Positions 1 through 6,805 of a stretch of DNA of 11,673 bases are shown piece by piece (the stretch's first letter is position 1; each line of letters begins with the position of its first letter). The position numbers and the translations under genes are program-made. Source of the stretch: AAA164-E04 sp014239995 (GTDB taxonomy: Bacteria; Verrucomicrobiota; Verrucomicrobiia; Limisphaerales; AAA164-E04). The notes beneath the pieces were generated by a model. The model had not been told where the DNA came from, made no database searches, and saw only the letters and a program-made list of their open reading frames with translations. The stretch is taken from assembly GCA_029247315.1 (NCBI GenBank), contig JAQWLM010000006.1:1-11673 (forward strand). The letters run 5' to 3'.

Positions 1-1127
1 GAATCTTGCCTGGCACCCGTCACCGATGCCAGGACGTTGGAGCGGCCAAGAAGCACCTGCAGACCCAGAAAAGCGAAAATCATGGCCTCCTTGTGATCGA
101 TGAGGGAGGGATCAGTAAGGATGTCCAGGTTAAGGTCAACATCGCACATCTTTTGTCGGATACGTGCCACCAGATAGTCGTTGTGTACGCCACCGCCACT
201 CATAAGAAGCGCGGTCGGGGACATTAGCGCTTCGGTCTTGCAACGATTCACCGTCTGAAGGACCGCGCTTGCCACCCTGTTGGCGATGTGTTCCGTGTAG
301 GTCGCCATTTGGCTGCGCACCGTTACGTTGGAAGCCTTCAGAAGAGGAATCACACATGTTTCGAACCACTCCTTACCGAGACTTTTGGGTGGAGGAAGTT
401 CATACCACGGCAATCCATCCAGGGCACTGAGTAATGCAGGATCCACTTGGGATGAAGCGGCGATGGCACCTCCTGCGTCGTAGGCTGCGGGAGGATCAAG
501 AAGACCTGCCAAACGATTGAGGGCCATGTTGCAAACACAGATATCAAAGCCCATGGCGTCAATCGAGAGATTGACGATCCCTCCTAGATTCATGAAGAGC
601 ACCCCCTTTGGAAAAAGATGTTTTTCCCCAAAAGGGACCAGTGGCGCACCTTCACCACCAAGGGCTACATCTTTTTGTCTGAACTGGGTCACCAAGGGCA
701 TGTTCAAATAGGTCGCCAGGGTTTCACCATCCCCTATCTGAACTGAAAATTTTCGAGCTGGTTGGTGAAAAACAGTATGACCATGACTTGAAACAAACTG
801 GGGTTTAATGTTTTCGGAATGTATGAAGTCCCTCAGTGTTTCGCCAAGAAAGTGTCCAAAACTGACATGCGTACTTGCAAATGTTTCAGCGCTTTGCTCC
901 CCCAGAGAATCTAATCGCCCGTGCCATGTTTCCGGCATGGGAATCGTTTCTGCCTTGAGTATCTCAAAAGACCAATACGCATCATTGCATCCCGGTTTTA
1001 ATCCTGGATCGGTTTTTTCCGCAAAACGGCAGTAAGCCAGGTCAATTCCATCCATGGAGGTTCCGGACATCAGCCCAATACCCTCGTAGATACTGGAATT
1101 TTCAAGGTTCATTCCTCTACGACTCAT
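1..1127 (-). CDS. anmK: Anhydro-N-acetylmuramic acid kinase, 3' end beyond the window
   Basis: Cytoplasmic kinase of peptidoglycan recycling: it hydrolyses and phosphorylates 1,6-anhydro-MurNAc to MurNAc-6-phosphate. I translated the open frame by hand from ATG at 1127; 375 complete codons are present and the frame is still open at base 1. The N-terminal ATP-binding signature GLMSGTSMDGID lies at residues 18-29, an NLGGIVN-like segment precedes Asp195 (FDICVCN, 194-200; the position of the catalytic Asp), SGGGVHN is at 310-316, and the closing motif SVTGA is near residue 370. The family is about 350-390 residues, so only a few residues should be missing. FDICVCN replaces the FDTGPGN of the proteobacterial type and resembles the Bacteroidota form. 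An alternative start, ATG at 1112, is five codons further in; neither has a clear Shine-Dalgarno. The gene stands alone, divergent from the thioredoxin gene. Confidence 0.93.
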   Translation of the reverse strand, partial: MSRRGMNLENSSIYEGIGLMSGTSMDGIDLAYCRFAEKTDPGLKPGCNDAYWSFEILKAETIPMPETWHGRLDSLGEQSAETFASTHVSFGHFLGETLRDFIHSENIKPQFVSSHGHTVFHQPARKFSVQIGDGETLATYLNMPLVTQFRQKDVALGGEGAPLVPFGEKHLFPKGVLFMNLGGIVNLSIDAMGFDICVCNMALNRLAGLLDPPAAYDAGGAIAASSQVDPALLSALDGLPWYELPPPKSLGKEWFETCVIPLLKASNVTVRSQMATYTEHIANRVASAVLQTVNRCKTEALMSPTALLMSGGGVHNDYLVARIRQKMCDVDLNLDILTDPSLIDHKEAMIFAFLGLQVLLGRSNVLASVTGARQD

Positions 1128-1234
1128 TATTTAAATCCGCAAGATGTGGCATATGTCATGACCTTGGGGAAACACCCGTGGCTACCAAGACAGGGCATTT
1201 CAGACATCTGTGAACAGGTCCCTTTGCAATCAGC

Positions 1235-1303
1235 TTGAAAAGGCGGTCTCAAGGGGAAACCTTGTTCAAGATGACCAAGCGAGTCAAGTTCGGCCTCCTT
1301 GTT
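1235..1303. repeat. Diverged 69-nt repeat, copy upstream of anmK
   Basis: Ungapped alignment with 11473-11541 gives 43 of 69 identical bases counted by hand. The core is 1268-1294, with 22 of 27 identical, including the 14-mer GAGTCAAGTTCGGC at 1281-1294. The direction is the same in both copies, and each lies about 110-175 nt upstream of a leftward gene (anmK here, moxR at the other copy). It could be a shared promoter or leader, or a remnant of short paralogous coding sequence. Confidence 0.5.
1259..1287 (-). promoter_or_regulatory. Possible promoter for anmK within the repeat
   Basis: On the minus strand TTGACT (1287-1282) is followed after 17 nt by CAAGGT (1264-1259). The -35 box is good; the -10 box is poor against TATAAT. 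The same spacing and nearly the same boxes, TTGACT and CATGGT, occur upstream of moxR, which is the main support. It would give a leader of about 125 nt before the anmK ATG. Confidence 0.25.
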
Positions 1304-1353
1304 CCAACCTATGAAAAGAGGCCATGTAACTTGAAAGAGGATTCCCCTCAGAA

Positions 1354-1376
1354 GGAGGCAAGCCCTCCCTATTTTT
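1354..1376 (+). terminator. Terminator-like hairpin upstream of the thioredoxin gene
   Basis: On the plus strand GGAGG (1354-1358) pairs with CCTCC (1364-1368) around a CAAGC loop and is followed by CTATTTTT. The five-pair stem is GC-only apart from one A-T, and the T-run has the right spacing. No plus-strand gene ends just before it, so it may end a short untranslated transcript, or act as an attenuator in the leader of the thioredoxin gene that starts about 140 nt further on. Confidence 0.4.
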
Positions 1377-1514
1377 CCGTGGAAACGTTTACCTCCGATG
1401 CAGGCATGATGAGAATGAACAGAATCCGGAATGAATGATGTCTTCAGACTCGAAATTCAGGAAGCCTTCCATTATTTCCTTGCACCTCCAGGCAATCAAA
1501 ACAACAGTGAGATC

Positions 1515-1946
1515 ATGAGAGAGATAAAATGCATCACAGCTCTACTTTCAACGGCATGGCTGCTGGCCGCCTGTAACCAGCAAAACCCATATATCGATAC
1601 GGCTTCAAAAGAAATAGATCATCAAACCTTGATCACACTGACAGACAAGGCATTCCAGGCTGATGTGCTTGAGTCTGAACAAATCGTTCTGGTTGACTTC
1701 TGGGCTACTTGGTGCGGACCCTGCCGAGCCATGGCCCCCATCGTTGCTTCTGTCGCGAAAAAGTATGAAGGCAGGATCAAAGTAGGCAAACTGGACGTCG
1801 ACAAGCATCCCGAAACCGCAAAGACATACGAAGTCAGCGGGATCCCTTATTTCGCGTTGTTCAAAAACGGAAAAGCAGTGGAGACCCACACAGGCATGAC
1901 TTCAGAAGACGCGCTGGTGGCTTGGATCGAAAAACACGTGGACTGA
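1515..1946 (+). CDS. Thioredoxin-fold lipoprotein (WCGPC)
   Basis: A 143-aa thioredoxin carrying a lipoprotein signal. The ATG at 1515 is chosen because it gives a clean signal: basic start, hydrophobic stretch at residues 7-17 and lipobox LAAC with the lipidated Cys at 20 and Asn at +2. A longer frame from 1431 would bury this signal and is rejected. The mature part is a single thioredoxin domain: VDFWATWCGPC with the redox pair at Cys67 and Cys70, KLDVDKHP at 92-99, and cis-Pro111 in SGIPYF. It is expected to act outside the cytoplasm, attached to a membrane, and the WCGPC site fits a disulfide reductase fed by electrons from an unseen partner. The C-terminal pattern (KNGK then G and a terminal helix) is typical thioredoxin. 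It is transcribed towards the giant gene, with 52 nt between the stops. It is not clearly trxA, because trxA has no signal. Confidence 0.93.
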   Translation: MREIKCITALLSTAWLLAACNQQNPYIDTASKEIDHQTLITLTDKAFQADVLESEQIVLVDFWATWCGPCRAMAPIVASVAKKYEGRIKVGKLDVDKHPETAKTYEVSGIPYFALFKNGKAVETHTGMTSEDALVAWIEKHVD

Positions 1947-1948
1947 TC

Positions 1949-1977
1949 CATGCGATCCTTCTCGGGGACAATGCATG
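1949..1977. terminator. Weak hairpin between convergent genes
   Basis: Between the two convergent stops, CATGC (1949-1953) can pair with GCATG (1973-1977), with TCC (1956-1958) pairing GGA (1966-1968) inside. There is no T-run on either strand. It is the only visible candidate for a shared transcription end here. Confidence 0.2.
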
Positions 1978-1998
1978 AAGGAGTGGAAAGCGGCGGAT

Positions 1999-4900
1999 TC
2001 AGGTCGCTTTGTTGACCCATTCCTCCGCAATCTTTTTAAGGTCCGGGGGATCCTCCCCGTTACGACTACCGAAAAAGTAACCTTCAACCTGTTCCAGGGC
2101 ATGATTCAACTGGCTCATTTCATCGGCGCTAAAGTCATATTCTTCCCGCATTTTTTGAAGGAGCCCCATGAGGGTGAAAGGGTCAAGTTTTTCGGGCACC
2201 GCGAAACGTGCTTCCACCGGTGGGGATGATACTCCGGTCTTTCGGCGGCTAAGGTAAAAACCCACAAGGACACCCATGGCTGTCAGGAGCAGGAGTACCA
2301 CTCCCCATGGAAACCCGCGTTGACCATATTTTTCGTTCAGATTGAGCGTTGCACCCACCTCAACCAGATCAGCATCTTCGTAACGCTGATATATCACCTC
2401 GGCTCCCTCCATTTTAGGAGAAGGAAATGAAAACGTTCCGGGATTATCTGCCTTCGCATGCTTGGCCCGCAGCTCCAGCATCCAGGTTCTCTCCGAGATG
2501 GCTGCATTGGCATCACTCTCGGCGTTCATTTGCAAAACAGAAACACCTTGATCCTCGCGTTTCACTTCTTCGAAGTCGCCAAATTCTGTGATCAAAACAT
2601 GTTCCATGTCAGGAACGAGTCCATCGCTGGCAGCCTTGATCTCAAGTCCCAGAATCCCCTCTGCCGCACGACGTTCATCGAGCATTTGAGTTATTTTAAG
2701 TTGGGCCATTGGCCGTGCCTCTCCCTTTTCCTTGGAAGCATCGATGGGGATCCTGGAGGAGGCAACTGGAAGCACTACGGACCCGGAGGTGTCCATGAAA
2801 TCCAGATCCATCTTAAGCGAAGGAACGATATCCACCTCAGCTCCCCTGGCCTTCATGAGAATGTAGGCATACGGGGTTTGTCTCCAACCGGATCTGGCAT
2901 CACCTCGAGACTGGATTTTATCGGTGTGAAAAGTAATCGACATCACCTCAAAATCATTCTCCAGAGCTTGTCGCGCTGATTCTTCAAAATCATCACGATA
3001 GTTCACCAAGGGACGTCCGTAATTATAAAAATACCCTGCGTTGTTCTGGTTCTGAAGGTATTTGTTAAACCCTCCTGATTCCCTTTCGACTTCCTTTGTG
3101 TGCCGTATGTTGACAAAGATGCCAAAGGGCTCTCCATGGCCAACGACAGCCGAACCATCAAGGAGGACTTCAAGTTGAATTTCAGTGATCAGGTCATCGT
3201 AATACTCAAAGAGTTTTCTCGCCTCAACGGCCTTCTTGTGATCACCAGCAATCTGTAACCCTGCTCTGAGGTAGCGGTGCTTGAGTTCAGACCTTACGGA
3301 GGTTACCCGGGTGGACAGGGCATTAGAAAACCGGGCAAGATGGCGCTCAGCTGCAGCTCCGGGAAGGTTCATGATAGCTTCTCGAATCCGCTCCGGTTGC
3401 TTGGTATCCGGCTGGTGAAAATCCCTGAGCCCGGCGAGATCTGTTGCTCCGAGACTTGCGTAAAACCAATAATTATAGACATCAGAAGATTCCTCATCTT
3501 CTGGAAGGTTCCTCAATGCGGTGGCATAGTGTGCTGCTGCCTTCTGGAACGCATCAAAAGCGACGCTGCGACGTCCAGAAAAACCGGAATCTCTTTTATT
3601 TTCGTAGAGATAGGTATTTTCGTCAAAGGATACGGTGGCTTTGGCAAGTTGCATGGACCAATGGTTCGGATGTTTTTCCAGTCCCCGGTTCAGCACTTCC
3701 TTGGCAAGCCCATAACCTCGAAGCACCTCCTCTTGAATCTCCCGATCTTTTCTCTGAGTCTGGTTTTTTTTCTGCACATCAGGTTTCCTCCAAACGGATG
3801 CAAGGTTCTGTCGCATGGTCTGGACCATGCCAGCAAGCGTTTTTGGCTTGAGAGTATTTACATCTCCAAAAACCCTCTGTATGTCCTCAAGGCGATAAAC
3901 CTCAGCCATACTGTGCGTCGTGGTGAAAGCATTAGCCAACAACACCTGATCCAACTCACCTATGGGCAGGGCTCGCAGCCGCTTGATCCATTGACTTAAC
4001 TCGCTCAGGTTACGTACCTGACTGGATCGGGTGAGCGGGATCCCCTCTGCACGACGATTGTAGCCATATACATACATGTAGGGGTTTCTACGATTCATCG
4101 CAGCGTTCGGATCATGGTTATGGGTCCATGTTCGAATGAATTCATTGGCGAGATCCAAAGCCTCCTCGGGATGTGTACCGGCAAGCTTTTCGATGTATGG
4201 GAAGGCCCTGTCCTCTTCATTCACCTTGAGGAAAAGTTGAGCTGAGATCATGGTGAACCTCGGACGAAGCCCGGCATCTATCAGAGCAATCCAATCCATG
4301 CCGGGGTGGATGTCCAGCAATTCACCCGTTGGAATGGGCTGGGGTTGATTGCCTCCCTGAGCTTTATTGCGGTCGTTGCTGTAAAAAATATTGCCATAGG
4401 AGTCGAACTTCATGCTGGGGCCACGCGACGTGCTGTTGTCTTTCAGCCTGGAATAATCCGCTTCGCGAAGCCAGTTCAGGGCCAGTAAATTGAGGGTGCT
4501 TTGCAAATCCTCATCAGGTTCAGCAGATTGCTCGAGGAGGGACTTGGCAGCCCGATCCTGAAGGCGCATTTTTTTTAGACGAAATTCAAAACTGCGATTT
4601 CCCCTGTTTTTTGAATTCAAGGCCCCGATAGTGGTCAGAATCTCAAGTCCACGCAGGGGGTGGTCGGTAAAACTTTTGTTCAGCCAGTCGGCGCCAAATG
4701 ACTTATCTACTTGAGTTACCAGTTCAAGCGCCCGCTCCAGGGCTTCCTCTTTTTCGGGTGGCTCAGTTCCTTCATCGGAGAGCACTAACTGAGTGACCTT
4801 CCAGGCCTGTTCCAGATCCTCTTTATTTTTATCCCTGGCATGCAATGCCATGAAATAACGTGCAAGAAGATTGAGGGATTTTTGATCCCTGTTTTTTGCC

Positions 4901-5832
4901 GCTTCTTCAGGCGTGGGAAGGAATTCTCCTGCCTCGATCTGTCTTCCGGCGGAAGCAAGCAAGAGAGCTGCGGCATGACGTTTTTCAGGGTCGCTTCCTC
5001 CAAGCTTTAGAGTCCCGGATTTTACCTGCGTGATAAAAACATGAAGCAGGTTACCTTTGTTAAGTGCCTCCCTGAAGAGATTTCCAAGGACAGTAAGATG
5101 ATCTTTTTCAAGCTGCACCGGGCAGGCATCAGCCAGACCTATGATGTCTTGCGGATAGAGCACCTGCTTTTCCGCAAAATTCGGGGGTGGATTGGGACGT
5201 GGAGGCATCCCAGGAGCAGGAGGCGAGGGAATCATTCGCGGTGGACGCTGCAAACCGTTCAACAGATGGGTATACACCTGGGCTCTCTGCCCTTCCTCAA
5301 ACAGCATGAGGTAGGCACCCACTGCGGGCCAGTTGCCAAGAGTCACATGGGACTTGAAGTCCTGCACTTCTTTTTCGACCCTTTGAATAATTTGCGTATT
5401 ATCCCGCTGCGTTTTCTCAAGCTCGCTCAAAACGGGCTCTTCAGGCTTCTCCTCGGCCTCGGGTGTGGCCTTTTCTGGTGATCCCACAGCCAAACGCGGA
5501 GCACTTTCTTTCTTTAATTTGGCATCGGCAATGGCCTTGAGTATCGTGGACTGACGTCGGTCAAAGGTCAGTTTCATGAACACCTGCAGTCTTTGTTGCA
5601 CCAACGTAATACCTAGAGGTGGCGGAGCAGAAGGTCCGGACGAAGGCATCGTGGACGGCGTCACCATATCCGGCATGGGAGGAGCCAGATCTTGCCGTGA
5701 TGTCATGCCCGATTTCAGGACAGTCGCGGGAACGAGCTTGCGAACCACAGGAGCCTGGCCCAGAACCAACCCCTGAGTCAGCAACCAAACAGCTATAAGG
5801 AAAAAACAACGCGGACTATTCATACCTTCCAT
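1999..5832 (-). CDS. Giant secreted/membrane-anchored helical-repeat protein, last gene of the Bat-type operon
   Basis: About 1277 aa; I do not recognise a named family. The start is ATG 5832 or ATG 5823; TTG 5838 is less likely. Order of parts: signal peptide (hydrophobic FFLIAVWLLTQGLVLG, likely cut near residue 25); Pro-rich linker at about 40-75; Glu/Lys-rich helix (KATPEAEEKPEEP region); second Pro-rich linker (about 200-220); a long mostly helical part to about residue 890 with TPR/SEL-like spacing of Ala, Leu and Tyr (for example FMALHARDKNKEDLEQAWKV and FQKAAAHYATALRNLPE); then a beta-rich, BatD-like or immunoglobulin-like region starting near ITEIQLEVLLDGSAVVGHGE; one transmembrane helix at about 1176-1194 (VVLLLLTAMGVLVGFYL); basic stop SRRK; and a cytoplasmic tail of about 80 aa with a DFSADEMSQLNHAL helix. 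Topology is therefore periplasmic body, one membrane pass, short inside tail. It sits where batD or batE would be and may be a scaffold for the complex. Function is unknown. Confidence 0.85.
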   Translation of the reverse strand: MEGMNSPRCFFLIAVWLLTQGLVLGQAPVVRKLVPATVLKSGMTSRQDLAPPMPDMVTPSTMPSSGPSAPPPLGITLVQQRLQVFMKLTFDRRQSTILKAIADAKLKKESAPRLAVGSPEKATPEAEEKPEEPVLSELEKTQRDNTQIIQRVEKEVQDFKSHVTLGNWPAVGAYLMLFEEGQRAQVYTHLLNGLQRPPRMIPSPPAPGMPPRPNPPPNFAEKQVLYPQDIIGLADACPVQLEKDHLTVLGNLFREALNKGNLLHVFITQVKSGTLKLGGSDPEKRHAAALLLASAGRQIEAGEFLPTPEEAAKNRDQKSLNLLARYFMALHARDKNKEDLEQAWKVTQLVLSDEGTEPPEKEEALERALELVTQVDKSFGADWLNKSFTDHPLRGLEILTTIGALNSKNRGNRSFEFRLKKMRLQDRAAKSLLEQSAEPDEDLQSTLNLLALNWLREADYSRLKDNSTSRGPSMKFDSYGNIFYSNDRNKAQGGNQPQPIPTGELLDIHPGMDWIALIDAGLRPRFTMISAQLFLKVNEEDRAFPYIEKLAGTHPEEALDLANEFIRTWTHNHDPNAAMNRRNPYMYVYGYNRRAEGIPLTRSSQVRNLSELSQWIKRLRALPIGELDQVLLANAFTTTHSMAEVYRLEDIQRVFGDVNTLKPKTLAGMVQTMRQNLASVWRKPDVQKKNQTQRKDREIQEEVLRGYGLAKEVLNRGLEKHPNHWSMQLAKATVSFDENTYLYENKRDSGFSGRRSVAFDAFQKAAAHYATALRNLPEDEESSDVYNYWFYASLGATDLAGLRDFHQPDTKQPERIREAIMNLPGAAAERHLARFSNALSTRVTSVRSELKHRYLRAGLQIAGDHKKAVEARKLFEYYDDLITEIQLEVLLDGSAVVGHGEPFGIFVNIRHTKEVERESGGFNKYLQNQNNAGYFYNYGRPLVNYRDDFEESARQALENDFEVMSITFHTDKIQSRGDARSGWRQTPYAYILMKARGAEVDIVPSLKMDLDFMDTSGSVVLPVASSRIPIDASKEKGEARPMAQLKITQMLDERRAAEGILGLEIKAASDGLVPDMEHVLITEFGDFEEVKREDQGVSVLQMNAESDANAAISERTWMLELRAKHAKADNPGTFSFPSPKMEGAEVIYQRYEDADLVEVGATLNLNEKYGQRGFPWGVVLLLLTAMGVLVGFYLSRRKTGVSSPPVEARFAVPEKLDPFTLMGLLQKMREEYDFSADEMSQLNHALEQVEGYFFGSRNGEDPPDLKKIAEEWVNKAT

Positions 5833-5952
5833 TATCAATCGAAATAGACGAGAATCATGTCACCTCTGAAACCCTACTTGAAGACAAAAACCCCCAAACC
5901 GAATCGATGCAACCATGATTCTGGCCTGGAGGAATTCCAACGGGATGTGCTG

Positions 5953-6072
5953 TTAAGAACCCTGACCGTCCGGCGGGGCCCCGAGGCTGGCACCTCGTGA
6001 GTCTTCAGGTTTTTTGCCCATTTTTGACCTGCCCTGTGAGCCACGACCGCGGCCACTTCCACAACCCTGTCA
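5953..6072 (-). other. In-frame continuation of the TPR gene past its TGA (possible Sec or readthrough tail)
   Basis: Directly after the TGA at 6070-6072 the same frame runs 38 codons to TAA at 5953-5955. The tail begins QGCGSGRGRGSQGR, continues through a KPED segment and closes with PPDGQGS. It has 11 Gly and no Phe, Trp or Ile, which fits a disordered tail better than random DNA. The TGA is followed by C, the leakiest context for this stop. If the TGA were Sec or Cys, residues 198-201 would form U/C-Q-G-C. A plain stop with noncoding DNA after it is equally allowed: 38 open codons can occur by chance. Confidence 0.4.
6036..6056 (-). promoter_or_regulatory. SECIS-like hairpin downstream of the in-frame TGA
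   Basis: In the mRNA, left arm GUGGCCGC (6056-6049), loop GGUC (6048-6045), and right arm GUGGC-U-CAC (6044-6036) form an eight-pair stem with one G-U pair and a single bulged U. The loop starts 21 nt after the UGA. The GGUC loop is the same as in the E. coli fdhF SECIS, and the distance is within the range used by bacterial elements. Against it: the bulged U is on the 3' arm, whereas in fdhF it is on the 5' arm, and the DNA is GC-rich here, so hairpins are easy to find. Confidence 0.3.
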
Positions 6073-6663
6073 TTGGCTCGGCAGAGGTAAACCCTGCAAC
6101 TCTCCAAGATCCATTCTCGCCAATCGAATTGCGGACTCGAGGTCCTCCTGATGCCTTTTGGAACTTGCGCCGCCTCCCTCCTTCGGGTTCTTTTCGGCAA
6201 GCAAACGGTAATTCTGACGCGCCGATTCGATCTCTGGCTTCCACTTTTCCTCCGGCAACCCTTCAAGCCGCATAAGCCAGGTCATGTAATACTGCGACCC
6301 GGCAAGGGCACGTCTTGTTTCAAGGGCAATTTTTGAATCTGTGGCTGGGGAATCCATCAGTTCGTCCATCAGAATCTGAAGATCACGACGGGCTTCCGGC
6401 AGTTGGCTGAAACGCATTTGGGCCTTGGCTTTCTCAAGACGCACCTGCTGACTCAAGGATTTTTCCTGTTCAGGCAATTTGAACAATGCCTGGTCATACA
6501 GGCCAATGGCTTTTTCCCAATCGGATTTCGCGATGTAATGGTCAGCAGCCTGCAGCATGAGGGAAACGTCATCCCGCTTCAAACGGTCCTGGCCGGGACC
6601 ATAGTGGTAGGCAAGCAGTAACACCGGCAAAAGCAGCCATAAAGTCAGAATAACTTTTTTCAT
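6070..6663 (-). CDS. BatC-like tetratricopeptide-repeat protein with N-terminal membrane/signal segment
   Basis: A 197-aa protein to the first stop (236 residues if the TGA is read through). Residues 1-20 are MKK plus a Leu-rich hydrophobic run, an export signal or membrane anchor. A TPR-type helix pair follows at about 33-66 (ADHYIAKSDWEKAIGLYDQALFKLPE), then a second helical pair with LEKAKAQMRFSQLPEARRDL at 77-95, and a helical C-terminal part ending LQGLPLPSQ. TPR proteins of this size follow the VWA genes in Bat operons and are thought to bind partner proteins at the membrane, so I place it in the BatC position. It starts 142 nt after batB, a wider gap than elsewhere in the operon. The ATG at 6663 has no clear Shine-Dalgarno. 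The end is unusual, see the in-frame TGA entry. Confidence 0.85.
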   Translation of the reverse strand: MKKVILTLWLLLPVLLLAYHYGPGQDRLKRDDVSLMLQAADHYIAKSDWEKAIGLYDQALFKLPEQEKSLSQQVRLEKAKAQMRFSQLPEARRDLQILMDELMDSPATDSKIALETRRALAGSQYYMTWLMRLEGLPEEKWKPEIESARQNYRLLAEKNPKEGGGASSKRHQEDLESAIRLARMDLGELQGLPLPSQ

Positions 6664-6681
6664 ACGTTCCAGAATCGGTGG

Positions 6682-6709
6682 ATAGTAACACCGACAAGCA
6701 TTCAGGCAA
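6682..6709 (-). promoter_or_regulatory. Possible internal promoter upstream of the TPR gene
   Basis: On the minus strand TTGCCT (6709-6704) and TACTAT (6687-6682) are 16 nt apart, each matching four of six consensus bases, with the TPR ATG about 18 nt further on. It lies in the 142-nt gap after batB, which otherwise holds no gene, and could add transcription of the TPR and giant genes. Confidence 0.3.
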
Positions 6710-6805
6710 GCGGATTATTCACGCCCAGGTCAGACACTCCATCCAGCTGTGCATCATCAATGGACTGGGATCCGGCGATAAGGTTTTGCTTTCACGATTT
6801 TCAAG

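Larger units (their letters stand above)
1128..1514. other. Divergent intergenic region between anmK and the thioredoxin gene
   Basis: These 387 nt separate two divergent genes. I see no convincing protein gene. It contains one copy of a diverged repeat shared with the moxR leader (1235-1303), a plus-strand terminator-like hairpin (1354-1376) and a short palindrome, GGAAGCCTTCC, at 1460-1470 that could be an operator upstream of the thioredoxin gene. Weak minus-strand promoter-like boxes overlap the repeat. A plus-strand frame from TTG at 1235 to 1438 is open but reads straight through the hairpin, has no good ribosome site and has an unconvincing composition, so I do not call it a gene. Confidence 0.6.

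Noticed and set aside
1235..1438. 67-codon plus-strand frame from TTG in the anmK-thioredoxin gap
   Set aside because: It reads through the terminator-like hairpin, has no ribosome site, and only its first third resembles the other repeat copy.
1431..1514. 28-residue N-terminal extension of the thioredoxin
   Set aside because: It would move the lipoprotein signal to the inside of the protein; the ATG at 1515 gives a normal lipobox.
2458..2979. 173-codon plus-strand frame, and the 240-codon one at 3277-3999
   Set aside because: Both lie antisense within the giant gene, whose own frame has a signal peptide, anchor and normal composition throughout.
5874..6266. 130-codon minus-strand frame overlapping the TPR gene end and the following gap
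   Set aside because: Arg/Trp/Ser-rich with no features; it is out of frame with the TPR gene, whose own frame explains the sequence better.
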